DNA of 64,000 nucleotides. Source: Fonsecaea monophora. Lineage: Eukaryota; Ascomycota; Eurotiomycetes; Chaetothyriales; Herpotrichiellaceae. The stretch lies in the NCBI RefSeq assembly GCF_001642475.1, contig NW_019173973.1, positions 124,001 to 188,000 of the forward strand, written 5' to 3'. Shown in pieces: positions 46,832-57,639 of the stretch; the stretch's first letter is position 1, and every line of letters begins with the position of its first letter. The notes beneath the pieces were generated by a model. It was given only the letters and a program-made list of their open reading frames with translations, did not search any database and was not told the DNA's origin. The position numbers were made by a program, and so were the translations under genes.

Positions 46832-48165
46832 ATGGAAGAGAGACGCGGTCTGCATCCTCACCAAACACAGAGGGATACGCAGACAAGCACAGTGGGCGGC
46901 ATGTCGCGGCTGTGGAGGTCAAACCAGAGCTCCAACAGTGCTGCAACTTCACCGAACTCCGCCGGAAAGACTTTCGTCGTTCCCTTGTTCCTGGCCCAGT
47001 CCCGTCGCTCAGCCCGAAACGATATGTTCGCTCGAGGCGCGTTGCCTACCAGCTCGAGGGATGGGGTGTCACCCCGTCCAGTCATGGAGAATGCCCCGAG
47101 ATTTGGAGAGGTGCCGCCACTATCAACCCGACGAGGTGACGAGGACGAGCAATCAGACATGTACGCAGGAAGCTCGCGTCATCAGCCATCTTTTACGGCG
47201 GCGACCGAACCAATACCTCTTGCTCGAAATATGGACGATGAACCTACGCCTTCCGAACGAGAGGCCATGCAATCGTACCGTAATGGCAGCAGTACGAGCA
47301 GGAGCAGCCGTTCCTCGAAACGAAGCAACAGAAAACACAGCGTGTTTTCCAAGAAATCATATCGTGACCCAGATGTCAACGCAAAGGCAAGGATCAGCTT
47401 TGCATTTGGCGTCACCTTGCTGGCTGCTGTGATTATTTGTGAGTTGGCAGCCATCGAGCTTCGTGGATATAACTCCTGACACATCCAGACTTGGTCCTTG
47501 CAACCACCGGCGTGGGTAGAAATACCCTGTTTCATGTCCTCTCGATCCTTCTGATCCTTACCCTGACCGGGATCTTCATTCATCAACTCATCCGCATGTT
47601 CATGCTCATGCGACGACCAAAGAGGTCCAGACATCGGACGGCGGCGGGGGCTCAACGCCGACCTGTCGCAGGCCATGCTCGAGGCCGTCGTGATAGACGA
47701 CGGGTGCAGAACAAACGAGTGGATGACTTGGTCCTTGAAAAGCCCATCCAGATACACATGGCAACGGACACGGGTTTCGGCCCCGATGTGGAAAATCAAC
47801 CTGCAGTTCAGTTTCCCCCACCTGTATATGGGAACACTCGAACGAGCGTGGTAAGCACTCAAAACAAATGAGTGACACGGATAACTGACATTGTACGGTA
47901 GAGACTGAATCCGGATCTAGTACACTGGAAGGAAGTACAAGTACCGCCTACACCTCTGACGCCCACATACGAAGAAGCACTGAACCAAGTACATCAGAGT
48001 GTCGGATACCGTCCGCCGAGTTACTTGTCAGACAGTGGAATGACAGCAGCTATGGAGAACCGTGCTAGAGACGTTGACGCTGCGCTCGAGAATATCCATC
48101 CCCTGGAGCGAGACCGCATGAGGACATTGGCCGCTGCTGCACTTGAGGGCCGCGATCACATCTAG
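46832..48165 (+). CDS. Two-helix membrane protein with two PPxY motifs, unknown function
   Basis: Exons 46832-47438, 47489-47850 and 47902-48165, with introns of 50 and 51 nt, give 410 residues. The N-terminal 185 residues are polar, Ser/Arg-rich and disordered. Two hydrophobic helices follow at about 188-211 (the first intron lies within this helix) and 216-240. Next is a very basic stretch and a cytosolic-looking tail with PPVY (313-316) and PPSY (361-364). PPxY motifs bind WW domains of Nedd4/Rsp5 ubiquitin ligases, so a ligase-adaptor role is a reasonable hypothesis. I do not recognise a named family. The ATG follows a CT-rich leader in good context (ggccATGga). Confidence 0.75.
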
Positions 48166-48441
48166 GGACTGTCCAACAGCTACTTTTCATCTTCAGACAA
48201 AGATTAAAACTCTTGACAGGATTGCAACAGACATTCATAAAAGTGTTTAGTTCTACGTGGCACAGAAAGAATTTCAGTGTTGGTTTAACATTTGTCCATT
48301 AGGAACTATTGGTGAACTATCATGTAGTTGAACCATGCATGCCTCAATTTGAGGTCAGTTGGGGTATCTCAGCGCTCGTTGTGCTTTCTTCCCATGTTTG
48401 ATCCTTTCATATCCCATCATATTCTCTGGTTGGTGAGAAAT

Positions 48442-48726
48442 CTAGTGCTTGGCGGCCTCCTTGTGAACGTCGGCCTTGCGCTCATGCTTCTGTTCGTCGA
48501 GCTTGTCGGAGAGGGCGTCACCAGCAGCCTGAGCACGAGTGGTCAGGTCGGCATTGTTGTCTTTGGCGACGTTCTTGTTGGCTTCCTTGGAAGCAGTGGC
48601 GCCGGCGCCGGAGATGGACTCCTTGACGTAGTCAACGGTGTTCCTACGAGAGACCGTGTCAGTAGGTGCCACGAGCACATGGTCGATGGTGGATAGAAGA
48701 CTGTCAACTTACTTGATGGTATCCAT
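48442..48726 (-). CDS. grg1: Glucose-repressible protein Grg1 / clock-controlled Ccg-1 homologue
   Basis: Exon 1 (48726-48713) and exon 2 (48643-48442), with a 69-nt intron (gtaagt to cgtag), give 71 residues, the length of Neurospora Grg-1. It begins MDTIKNTVDYVKE and has the repeated Ala/Lys/Asp pattern (SKEANKNVAKDNNA, DALSDKLDEQKHERKADVHKEAAKH) of these small hydrophilic stress proteins. In Neurospora the gene is strongly induced by glucose loss, light, stress and the clock. The molecular role is not settled. The 5' flank has CCCCT and CTCCAC elements (near 48929 and 49097), compatible with stress and CreA control, but these are short motifs. Confidence 0.92.
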
Positions 48727-50355
48727 TGCGGTGAGTGGTGAGTGGTTTGAAACAAGTTGTTCCTTGACTGTGTGAAATGGTTTGATTCTGGAGTTTTGAT
48801 TGACTTTCGAAAGTGTTGTTGCTCTGTGATGATGAAAAGGAAAAGACTTCCAGGTTGGCTGGGAATTTTTCAGAGTTTATATAGACGATCACAGGTTCGT
48901 GACAAGAGGAACAGTGAATGATCAGCTGCCACCCCCTCGATCTGAGTTTCTGGTCCCCAAGATCGAGGAAGCATATGCAGATACGTCATGCATAGATTCA
49001 CCTATGACGCCAATGACGTCTGACGCCCACCGTCATTGGTGAATTGGTGACGGAAAGCTGAATGCACGTGACGGTGCCTGGAAATGGTGGCTTTGACTGG
49101 ACTCCACCACCCCATCCAAACCCAGATGGGACTTTTACTTTTTCTCCCATTCCTTTGTGTGAATGGACTTCTTTGTTCCTCGAGCCCACCGACGGCGATT
49201 TCCAGCATCGCCACAGCTGACACTGGCTAGTCCGGTGCTTGACACGATGATCTGACCTCTTTCTGTCTCTCACCCACCCCGGGGATGGGCCTCACAACAA
49301 ACTATGTCTCAGACAGCCACAGTTCCAAGAGGTGCTCCTCGCAGACGCAAGTGGCTTGGTCCTGAGCAGACGAATTTCAACATTAGAGCATAGCCTGTGA
49401 CTCCATACGTGATACTCCAGTGCTCGGATATCCTGCAAGCCCCGAGAAAAGAGTGGGCTACTCGTAGGAATACTTCAATTTGAGCACATCAGCCCCCGAC
49501 AAGCTTCTGATTTGTCTTACTCTACCGACCCTCGGTACACGGAATGATGCCGCCGAACCAGTCTGGAGTTAGGCACCCCAAAAGCTGGAGAATTTTTAGC
49601 GAATACCTTGTGGATAGTCAAAGGAACTGGTGTCTTGAATCTGTCCCTTGACGACTAACCAGCATGCCATTGACCACCTGGACACAACCGAATATTGCAC
49701 CAGCTCGCGACTACATACGCTTTGGGTATGACTGTGTACCGAGTAGACGGCCCATTCATTCCCTTACTGAGTAGCTCTAACCTCTTTACAGTTAGCATAT
49801 GTCTTTTCTACGAGTTCGAGCTACATTTCCTCGGCTTAATTGCCTTCTGGCAAATCCCCGATGAACTCGAGTACCTCTTGTGTTCGTCCTCATGCCCTCA
49901 GAAATACTTACTCTTCAGCCAAGCGAACTCAAGCAAGGATGTTGTGAACACTTCTGCCTCGCACCCTTCTGACATGCCACGGCCTCACAGATGTATCTCT
50001 ATTTAGTTCTTGCTTGGCTGGTAGCATCGCGGTTTTCTTCGTGGATCTACACAATTTTCTTTTGCCTGGTCACTATGCTTGCGCACGAATCAAGCAGATG
50101 TATCTGCACACGTGCAGCCTACATCGGAGTTGTCATCTGATGGCCAACTCTTGCTGCATCTGTTAAAAAGCCCTTCAAAGTACTTCTTCAGCACCTCTGG
50201 TCGTGTCAATCGTTCCTGCAATTGTATTTCCAGAACGGTCAGGTTTGCCACGTCGTTCGTTTCGCCTGAGCTTACCTCGCAGGGCTTCCTCTCTTTGCGA
50301 TCACATGACCAATAGAACGTCCGCTAATAGCTTGTCCCTCCTCGCACGACCAATC
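48727..50355. promoter_or_regulatory. 1.6-kb divergent upstream region of grg1 and the secreted phytase-like gene
   Basis: No convincing gene. GTACCGAGTA occurs at 49736-49745. The grg1 side has C-rich elements. A 103-codon frame at 49695-50006 has a non-ATG start and no recognisable content. Confidence 0.5.
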
Positions 50356-51909
50356 ATGATGGCGATCAAAACATTGCTCGTCTCCACACTCGCTGCCACA
50401 TTCGCATTGGCATCTCCTGCTCGACGGACTGGCGCGGCTGTCAGCTCTACCACCTGCAATGGCCAGACTTATGTCTACGAGGCTCTCGCTGGATATGGAT
50501 TCACGCCATCGGATGCGCGTGACAAGTTTGGTGATACCGCTGGAGGTATTGGCAGTAGCGCTGCCATTGACCAACGCTCATGGAAGGTCGACAAGAATGG
50601 CGTTTACTCGGGTATTCTCTGGGCTCTCCCGGATAGAGGCTGGAACACCGAAGGGACTCTGAATTATCAACCTCGAGTCCACAAGTTCCAGATCACTTTC
50701 AAGCCCAACTACGACTCCACGGCGGCAAACCCAAGCTCGCCCAACGTTCACTTGCAGTACCTTGACACGGTCCGTTTCACAGACCCCGCTGGGACACCAC
50801 TGACCGGTCTCGATCCCGATCTCCGGCCCCCATACCTCACCTTTCCTGGCATCCCCGAGCTGCCATCTGCCACCTACACTGGTGACGGCTTCGGCGGCAA
50901 TGGCACTGGGGGCCACCGTGTGGTTGGGGATACGGAAGGTCTTGTCCTCAGTCACGATGGGTTCTGGGTTTCCGATGAGTACGGCCCTTACATCTTCCAT
51001 TTCGACCATAGTGGTAAGATGACTGGAGCTATCCGACCTCCAGCTGCAATCATTCCTGAGAGAAACGGCACCGAGTCGTTCAACGCTGCTAGCCCTCCTC
51101 GTTATGACCCTGATTTGGAGACGATCCCAGCAACCCCCGATACCGGGCGCTCAAATAACCAAGGATTGGAAGGCCTCACCTCTTCGCCCGACAAGAAAAC
51201 CCTCTATGCTCTGATGCAATCGGCCTTGGCACAGGAAGGTGGTGACAACTCTTCAACACGACGCCTAACTCGTCTGCTCGAGTATGATGTGAGTGACCCT
51301 TCTTCGCCAATTTACAAGTCCGAGTATATGGTTCCACTCCCAGTATTCAGCAACAACACTCTGGTTGCTGCTCAATCCGAACTCCACTATATCAGCCCGA
51401 CCCAGTTCCTTGTCCTTGCTCGAGATTCTGGCCGCGGTCATGGTCAGTCCAACTCGACATCTCGATACCGCCACATTGATGTCATCGACATCTCCAAAGC
51501 CACCAATCTGGCGGGAAACACCTACGACTGCACAACTTGCTCTGCGGCTTCCGTGGACGGTGTTCTCGCTGCGTCGATCATACCGGCGACATATTGCTCT
51601 TGGCTCGACTACAATGTCAACGCCCAGCTCAATCGTTTTGGCGTGCACAATGGTGGTCCCCAAGACGCCGGTCTTCTGAACGAAAAATGGGAATCGATAG
51701 CCGTGGTCCCCGTCAATCCTTCCGGTCCCACCTGCAAAGACGGATATACCAAGTCTGACGGGGAGTATTTCATCTTCAGCTTGAGTGACAACGACTTTAT
51801 CACTCAGAATGGATTCATGAACGGCGGGCTGTTGCCGTACGCCGATGAGGGTGGATTCAGCCTGGACAATCAAGTGTTGGTCTTTAAGGTTAAGTTGCCT
51901 ACCCATTGA
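50356..51909 (+). CDS. Secreted esterase-like / phytase-like domain protein
   Basis: A single exon encodes 517 residues. Tandem ATG codons at 50356 and 50359 start a clear signal peptide (MMAIKTLLVSTLAATFALA, cleavage near ASPA). The mature protein fits the beta-propeller-like phytase-like domain found in fungal secreted proteins. Supporting blocks include ILWALPDRGWNTEG, VVGDTEGLVLSHDGFWVSDEYGPYIFHFD, NNQGLEGLTSSPDKKTLYALMQSA and NEKWESIAVVPV. Several N-glycosylation sequons (NGT, NST) support secretion. Activity on phytate has not been shown for most members of this family, so the enzyme name is structural only. Confidence 0.88.
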   Translation: MMAIKTLLVSTLAATFALASPARRTGAAVSSTTCNGQTYVYEALAGYGFTPSDARDKFGDTAGGIGSSAAIDQRSWKVDKNGVYSGILWALPDRGWNTEGTLNYQPRVHKFQITFKPNYDSTAANPSSPNVHLQYLDTVRFTDPAGTPLTGLDPDLRPPYLTFPGIPELPSATYTGDGFGGNGTGGHRVVGDTEGLVLSHDGFWVSDEYGPYIFHFDHSGKMTGAIRPPAAIIPERNGTESFNAASPPRYDPDLETIPATPDTGRSNNQGLEGLTSSPDKKTLYALMQSALAQEGGDNSSTRRLTRLLEYDVSDPSSPIYKSEYMVPLPVFSNNTLVAAQSELHYISPTQFLVLARDSGRGHGQSNSTSRYRHIDVIDISKATNLAGNTYDCTTCSAASVDGVLAASIIPATYCSWLDYNVNAQLNRFGVHNGGPQDAGLLNEKWESIAVVPVNPSGPTCKDGYTKSDGEYFIFSLSDNDFITQNGFMNGGLLPYADEGGFSLDNQVLVFKVKLPTH

Positions 51910-53827
51910 GATATGGGAGGAGCTTTGTTGTATGGCCCACATTGATGGACTTGAGCGAGCAGAAGCGTGCACCATGCCGGGAATGAAGCCGACATGCGGT
52001 TCCCAAGCATTTACACCTATCCTCTCCCCCCTCTCTAGCATAATGGACACTATGTACATACGATTACTATAGTATATATTACTTCGATGATCTCTGCCTC
52101 GCATGCGCGTGGACGAGAAACTTTACTACATTACTCAGAACATGGCTTTGAACATGCCAGCATGAACTTTTGACACCTCACGAGGTCTGTCTCTGCGTCT
52201 TCTTCTGGTCCGCAAACTCATGCACAGTCCTTGTCAATGCCGAGAAATGGCCGTCCAACCACCTTTACGGACGTGTCAAGGTCGTCTCTAGGTCGCCTCC
52301 TGAATGCGCTTGTCGATCTCGGGGAGATGCGTCCCACGAGCTTCCGCGAGCCACCATTCGAGATGTATGAGGGATATTCTACCAGTCGTGTTGACCGCTG
52401 AGGAAGCTGAACACCTCGATATACCAGCTGTTGTCACATTTGTTGTGTCCTCGTGCAGGTACTTTTGTCTCACTGGCTTTGCTACTACAGCTATGCAACG
52501 GTATCTCTTGGAGTTTTACTGGGTCAGCTTTTCTACATACGGCCACCGGGGGGCCTTTCTATCCCGCCAACCCGCTCACCTCATCGCAGCTACCCGACGC
52601 CAACAAAAAATATATCAGCCGCAAACGCCAGCTCGGGCCTCGCGTCTTCGGCACCATGATCCTTTTCCGAGAAGCCAGCTGAAAGTGCGTTGGTCCCCAT
52701 ACAACTAGGACTAGTGTGTATATGTCCAGGCATGTCAAAACGGCTGATCGGCTGCGGGGTATGCACGCGGTGTTTTTTATCGTTGGCGATACATATCACT
52801 GTTAGCTGGATGTAGAGCTGGTCGCGGACCTCTCTCCGGATATCCCAGCGCAACCCAGTCCAAACCCCCAGGCCTCGGTTTTCCCATTTTCTCATCGGCC
52901 TTCTAGGAGCTGGGGATGGGAATGGACCAGAAAATCGCTCACAAGGAACCAGAAAGTCACAAGGACGCAAAGGGGTGATTTTATCCAATTCGACGGCAAC
53001 CCCCCTTTCTTGCCACCCTCTGTTACTTCAGATTCACCAGGCCAGGTCGGTGTTTCGCCTAATACTATTACTTCGTACAGGGTATGTTTGTATGTATGTA
53101 TGTAAGTAAAAGGGCGGATTGTTTGAGTGCAACCCTTCGTTAGTCTTTCGGCTGCGCGGTCCCTGTCATGCGCCCGCCCACGTCCTCGGCCAGGGATAGC
53201 ATCGTTTTTTTAGGATGATACTACTAATTTGGACTACTGGGACTTGTATATCCCTCTCGCCCTCCTAGGTGCCCGGTATCCAGGACAAAGGGTCCTCTTA
53301 TCTTTCCTTTTATGGACAAGGCGGCGTAAAACTATTTACCCTCCCTTAGGGTCCTGTACCTACCGAGGCTGGTATGTATGCACATATCATGCTCTGTACG
53401 ACGGAACGAGTCCTACGTCCTACAAGTATAGATATCTCCCATTCCCCTTGCGTCCGCCCCGCCCCGCATCTTCGTTCAATTACTACAAGTATCATTAGTT
53501 TGTCTTGAGACTGACATCCCTCAAAAGTCTATTCGATGCTCAGCTCTTCGCATTTGCTCGTTTAGATTGCTGTCGCTGTCGCTGCTGACTTGTCCTCTCT
53601 GTCATTGGCGTTGTTGATCACGATCACGATCAGGCTGACAGCCAAGAGGGGGTAAGCGTCAGCCGTGAGTGTGAGCGTGAGCGAGAGCCGGCCAAGACAG
53701 CAGGAGCCTGTACCAAACACGAGGCTGATCCCGTCAGGAGGAGGGCCCTATCCCTAATATCTTTCCACGCGACACTCGCAGCGTGGGCCTTTTTGAGCGA
53801 CCGTGATAACAAATATAGTCAGCTACC
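51910..53827. other. 1.9-kb intergenic region
   Basis: Overlapping frames up to 134 codons occur at 52300-52990 on both strands. None has a recognisable motif or consistent splice structure. TGTA/TATG repeats lie at 53083-53106. Confidence 0.5.
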
Positions 53828-55063
53828 GTGGCACAGGGGAATCGGGAACTGGGAGTTCTGATCCACATGCATTTCACGACACTGGCCTTTCGACATTCCA
53901 GCTTGAACATCCAAGCACCCAGAGCGCCGTCGATCAAAGCGCCGACCGAGGTGGTGTCGTCGTCGCAGACAATGTCGACCACAGCCACGTCCACAGCTAC
54001 AACCGCGAATACCGTGGACCGCGACTGCCGCTGCGACAAGGACTGGGACACGCACTCGCACTCAAACATGGAAGCTCAAGGCGTGTCGTGCTGGGACTTT
54101 GCCTATCCGACGGGGAAATGCTCGTTGCCGCCGGTCAAGAACTGCAGCTTCGCCGCAAAGGAAAAGTCGGCTACGACTCCGCGGAGAGCGCGGGGCGAGC
54201 GCAGGTTCAAGCACGAGGATCTCGTCACCAGCGGCTGCGCGGGCGGTGCAGAGATGGTGATGGTGGCAGCAGCAGCGGCAGCGGTGGTGTCTGGACTAGG
54301 ACCAGACGACATGGGGGATGGTGGACAATGTCAATGGCAGACCTCCTCGACGGGCACGAGATCAAGGTCGCGGTCGCAGTCGCGAACACAACACCACGCT
54401 CATCACGATATTCATCATCATGATGGTACCAAATCGCACAAGAACGGCACGAGTAAACACCACCACCACCATCATCACAATCACCAGCAACAACCACGCA
54501 ACACTACCACCGAACTGCGAACCTACCTCCTCTCCTGCCTGACGATCCCCTCCATCACCTACCCGCACACCTACACGACCATCTCGACCCTGCTCCTCAC
54601 GCCGCGCACACAACTCGTCCTCCTCGTGCCTCAGTCCAACATCCTCTGCCCCAAGGTGTGCGAGCTGATGCGCCTACCTCGCGCGGGTGGGAGTGGGATC
54701 TGCATACTACCTGTGCCGTCGGAGATTGAGATGCGGGTTGTCACCGACACCAATCCCAATACCGATTCCGATACCGCTACCGAATTCGAATTCGAATCCG
54801 ACAGCAAAGTCCATCTCAACGGCGCGAGCGACAGCGCGCGCGAGCACATCTCCACGGCCATGTCGATAATCGACGCCCTCTCCGTCGACGAGGTCGTCGC
54901 GAAGATTCTGAAGAATACCCCCGCCAAGGCCTTCGACGGGTATGTCGCCTTTGAGGACGAGCGGGCTGCCTGGACGTTTTTGCACCGCGTCGGGAGGGGC
55001 GTCAAGGATAAGGGGGTGGGGAAGGACAAGGGGAAAGTGGTCAAAGGCGGGAAGGGGCGGTAA
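53828..55063 (+). CDS. His- and Ser-rich orphan ORF
   Basis: A 411-codon open frame in GC-rich DNA with no family I recognise. The first 220 residues are low complexity, including Ser/Thr and Ala runs, an Arg/Ser repeat and a His-rich stretch (about 190-225) with seven consecutive His. The C-terminal half reads more like folded protein (TTELRTYLLSCL, IDALSVDEVVAKILKN, GYVAFEDERAAWTFLH), then ends in a Lys/Gly repeat. The start may be internal: an ATG at 54067 begins MEAQGVSCWDFAY. Long overlapping frames on other strands make coding status uncertain, but this is the longest frame and has the only ordered C-terminus. Confidence 0.5.
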   Translation: MAQGNRELGVLIHMHFTTLAFRHSSLNIQAPRAPSIKAPTEVVSSSQTMSTTATSTATTANTVDRDCRCDKDWDTHSHSNMEAQGVSCWDFAYPTGKCSLPPVKNCSFAAKEKSATTPRRARGERRFKHEDLVTSGCAGGAEMVMVAAAAAAVVSGLGPDDMGDGGQCQWQTSSTGTRSRSRSQSRTQHHAHHDIHHHDGTKSHKNGTSKHHHHHHHNHQQQPRNTTTELRTYLLSCLTIPSITYPHTYTTISTLLLTPRTQLVLLVPQSNILCPKVCELMRLPRAGGSGICILPVPSEIEMRVVTDTNPNTDSDTATEFEFESDSKVHLNGASDSAREHISTAMSIIDALSVDEVVAKILKNTPAKAFDGYVAFEDERAAWTFLHRVGRGVKDKGVGKDKGKVVKGGKGR

Positions 55064-55599
55064 GACGTGCTCAGACGTGGTGATGGTGGCATTGTCAATA
55101 GCAATGGCAATGGCAAGGGTGGTATGGAAAGGGTGGAGGGTGGAGAGGTCGAGGTGAGATGATATCACGGCGACAGTGACGGCGTGGGAGGGAAGGAATG
55201 GGTACCTCGCGGTCATCTTACTCGATTATGCCCATGACCATTTTCATTTTTCTTGGTCTATGGATTTTATGTTGAGCTAGGCTGGACGGATATATCTACA
55301 TATCTACATATATGAATACGTAGGTAGGATTTACATTTGCATTTAGTTTTAGTATTGGTCTTGGGGTTCGCCTTGGTGATCACCTACATATCTACTATAT
55401 ACATGTACCTACCCTGTCCTACCGTACCAGCCGAGCGTCATGTGATGCATACAATGAATGGATGGGTTCTGTGTGTAGTCACTCGAGTTACCAGAGTAGC
55501 TGGCTTGTTACCTGGGACATGTACTAGGATATATGTATGCATGTATGTATGTATGTATATTACACTATAAACCGCCTTACCTCCTACGTTTGTAGATAG
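55064..55599. other. Convergent gap with ATGT repeats
   Basis: 536 bp with no gene. A GTAT/ATGT microsatellite lies at about 55535-55560. Confidence 0.55.
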
Positions 55600-56991
55600 T
55601 TACAACTCCCCTCTCACCCGCGACCCGTGCCCGTGCCCGTGCCCGTACCCGCTCGCTCCCCCCCTCTTCCTAACCATCCAGCTCCAATGCCTGGTCGGAT
55701 CGTCCAACATGGCCCGCCACGCTGGCAGATCGGGTGCCCCAGGACCGAGTCGGAGCTCGATCGCCTCGATCGCCAGTGCGACGTACTTTTGCGCGCCGCG
55801 CAGGCTGCCCACGGCGCTGTACATGAGCGCCGCGTAGCAGTACGCCGGGTCGAGGTACCCCTCCAAGCCCTCGTCGCGGTGCAGCTGCACGAGCCGCTCG
55901 GCGTGTTTGATGCTGGCATCTGAGGCGGGGTCGGACCAGCGCGAGAGCGTGTTTTGGAGGGAGGTTATCTCAGACAAGGCCGCGTCGACATCGATATCTG
56001 AACCTGCGTTTGTGTGGGTGTCGGTCCTGCCATCACGGAGGCAGCGCGAGCAGGTACATGTAAAATGGAACGCGTCCGAGAGGTATTTCTGCCGCACGGC
56101 CCGCGGGGTCAGCGGGTTGGTGTAGGCGATGGTGATCTCCTCGCCCTTGCGGATCGGACGCGTGGCGCGCACGACGTGGGCGAGAGTCGAGGCGTTGATG
56201 TAGAAGATGGCGTTGGGCGCGCAGTCGTGGTTCATGCGCGATGCCTCGGGGATGACGGCCAGATGGGCTGTCCCTGATCCAGACACGTCCGCAGCCGATG
56301 CTTTGGATTTACTTCCTTTCTTCTCTTCAAGTCGGATCTCAAAAGCGTTAGCACCGGCAATGTCTTGCGCGCGGTGGCTATCCTCGTCGTCGTTGTCGGA
56401 GAGGGTGGCTAAATCCCAGTACGCTTCGCGCGATGGGATGGGTAACTGGTCGATTGCCAGCCGGAGGAATTTCTCTCGCTGGTCCTTGGGGAGGAGGTCT
56501 TCCTTGTACGCGAGCAACACGGGAGTGTATGCTGTGATGATATCCCCACGGGACCGGTCGTGTTTGGCCAGCATACCGATTCCCTTGCCGGCGACGGGGT
56601 GTGTGTACCACGCACCTGTGAACTGGTTGACCCCCGGTTCGTCATCTGGTTTTACCGAGCTCTTCAAAGAGGCTAGGAGAGAAGCGAATTCTTTGGCAAC
56701 CTCTGGAGTAGTGAAGATCGAGATGCCCCGGCCATCGCTGAAGAACCGGTCAGTGTAGACGCACAGTTCGCTGTCGATCTCACTGATCTTTGCCGTACAC
56801 GCAGGCTTGTATGACCACGGCGCGAAAGTGTCTACGTCTGCTGAGACGCTGTCATTGGTCCCTAGACCAAAGTCATCGCCGCTGAACTGGTAGGTTACCT
56901 GGTCAGAAGCCGCTGGGGGTTTGGTGTCTTCAACCACGTTGGTTCCGGTGACAAGTAGTTGGAAGAGAGAGAGCGCAACCAGAACAAGCAT
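55600..56991 (-). CDS. SET-domain protein with an N-terminal signal peptide
   Basis: A single exon encodes 463 residues, starting at the ATG at 56991. The first in-frame codon upstream is a TTG and was not used. Residues 1-17 (MLVLVALSLFQLLVTGT) look like a signal peptide. The SET domain runs from about 140 to 325: GKGIGMLAKHDRSRGDII, then SRMNHDCAPNAIFYI, RPIRKGEEITIAYTN and a post-SET FTCTCSRC cluster that would bind zinc. SET proteins of this type are lysine methyltransferases or SmyD-like proteins. Entry into the secretory pathway is unusual for that chemistry. The C-terminal region is helical, then ends in a GHGHGHG repeat and RGEL. Substrate and location are unknown. Confidence 0.85.
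   Translation of the reverse strand: MLVLVALSLFQLLVTGTNVVEDTKPPAASDQVTYQFSGDDFGLGTNDSVSADVDTFAPWSYKPACTAKISEIDSELCVYTDRFFSDGRGISIFTTPEVAKEFASLLASLKSSVKPDDEPGVNQFTGAWYTHPVAGKGIGMLAKHDRSRGDIITAYTPVLLAYKEDLLPKDQREKFLRLAIDQLPIPSREAYWDLATLSDNDDEDSHRAQDIAGANAFEIRLEEKKGSKSKASAADVSGSGTAHLAVIPEASRMNHDCAPNAIFYINASTLAHVVRATRPIRKGEEITIAYTNPLTPRAVRQKYLSDAFHFTCTCSRCLRDGRTDTHTNAGSDIDVDAALSEITSLQNTLSRWSDPASDASIKHAERLVQLHRDEGLEGYLDPAYCYAALMYSAVGSLRGAQKYVALAIEAIELRLGPGAPDLPAWRAMLDDPTRHWSWMVRKRGGASGYGHGHGHGSRVRGEL
55624..55649 (-). repeat. (CCCGTG)n tract encoding a Gly-His repeat in the SET protein
   Basis: About four hexamer units on the + strand encode the GYGHGHGHG tail of the SET-domain protein. Confidence 0.8.
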
Positions 56992-57639
56992 TTCAGTTAT
57001 CTCAGCGTGCCTTGACAATTCATTTCTATCTGTCAGTCAGCCATATAAGTATTGTATGCGTTGTATCGTGTGGTGACGGTCAGGTCAGTTTGGGGGACCC
57101 AAATTCGCGGGTACCAAGAGAAACCAAGGAATACCAAGCCATGCCATTGATTTTTAGGAGTGTGTCGCATCTTTCTTTACCCAGAGCATCCCATCCTGTA
57201 GTATCACGCCAGCTGGGGCTGTGGACACCATATATTGAGCGTATGATCGAGGGAGACCCAAATCGCGATTGTAATTATTATGCAGACAGAAGTGCTTCCT
57301 TGTATGGGAAGTGGACGAATGTAGACCAGCTAAGGACACTCCCTTATACCAAGGCATGTTACACAGTAACAGCTCTTCATGTGGATCTTTAACTAACCCA
57401 AGTGCTCCTAAGTGCGAGACTCATCCGCCATTAGTCATTGACTTGTATGTAAATTATGGCCCGGACCTCGCATTAAGCATCTAAGAGCATCAACCACAAT
57501 GCCACTGTAGCCTCGGTTTATCGGCTGAAGGCCCCTCCTGCATTCTGATGCCTCTCTAAATAGGTAGGTATGAACAAGAATCGAACCAGGTCGACTCTCC
57601 ATCAGTCAATCGCTCCGCCCCCGTCTACTCCAGCCCGTC
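56992..57639. promoter_or_regulatory. Divergent upstream region of the SET and glyoxalase-like genes
   Basis: 648 bp with no supported gene or site. Confidence 0.45.

Noticed and set aside
54631..55216. Minus-strand frames of 161 and 169 codons over the His-rich ORF
   Set aside because: Shorter, compositionally biased, and antisense to the longest frame. No domain.
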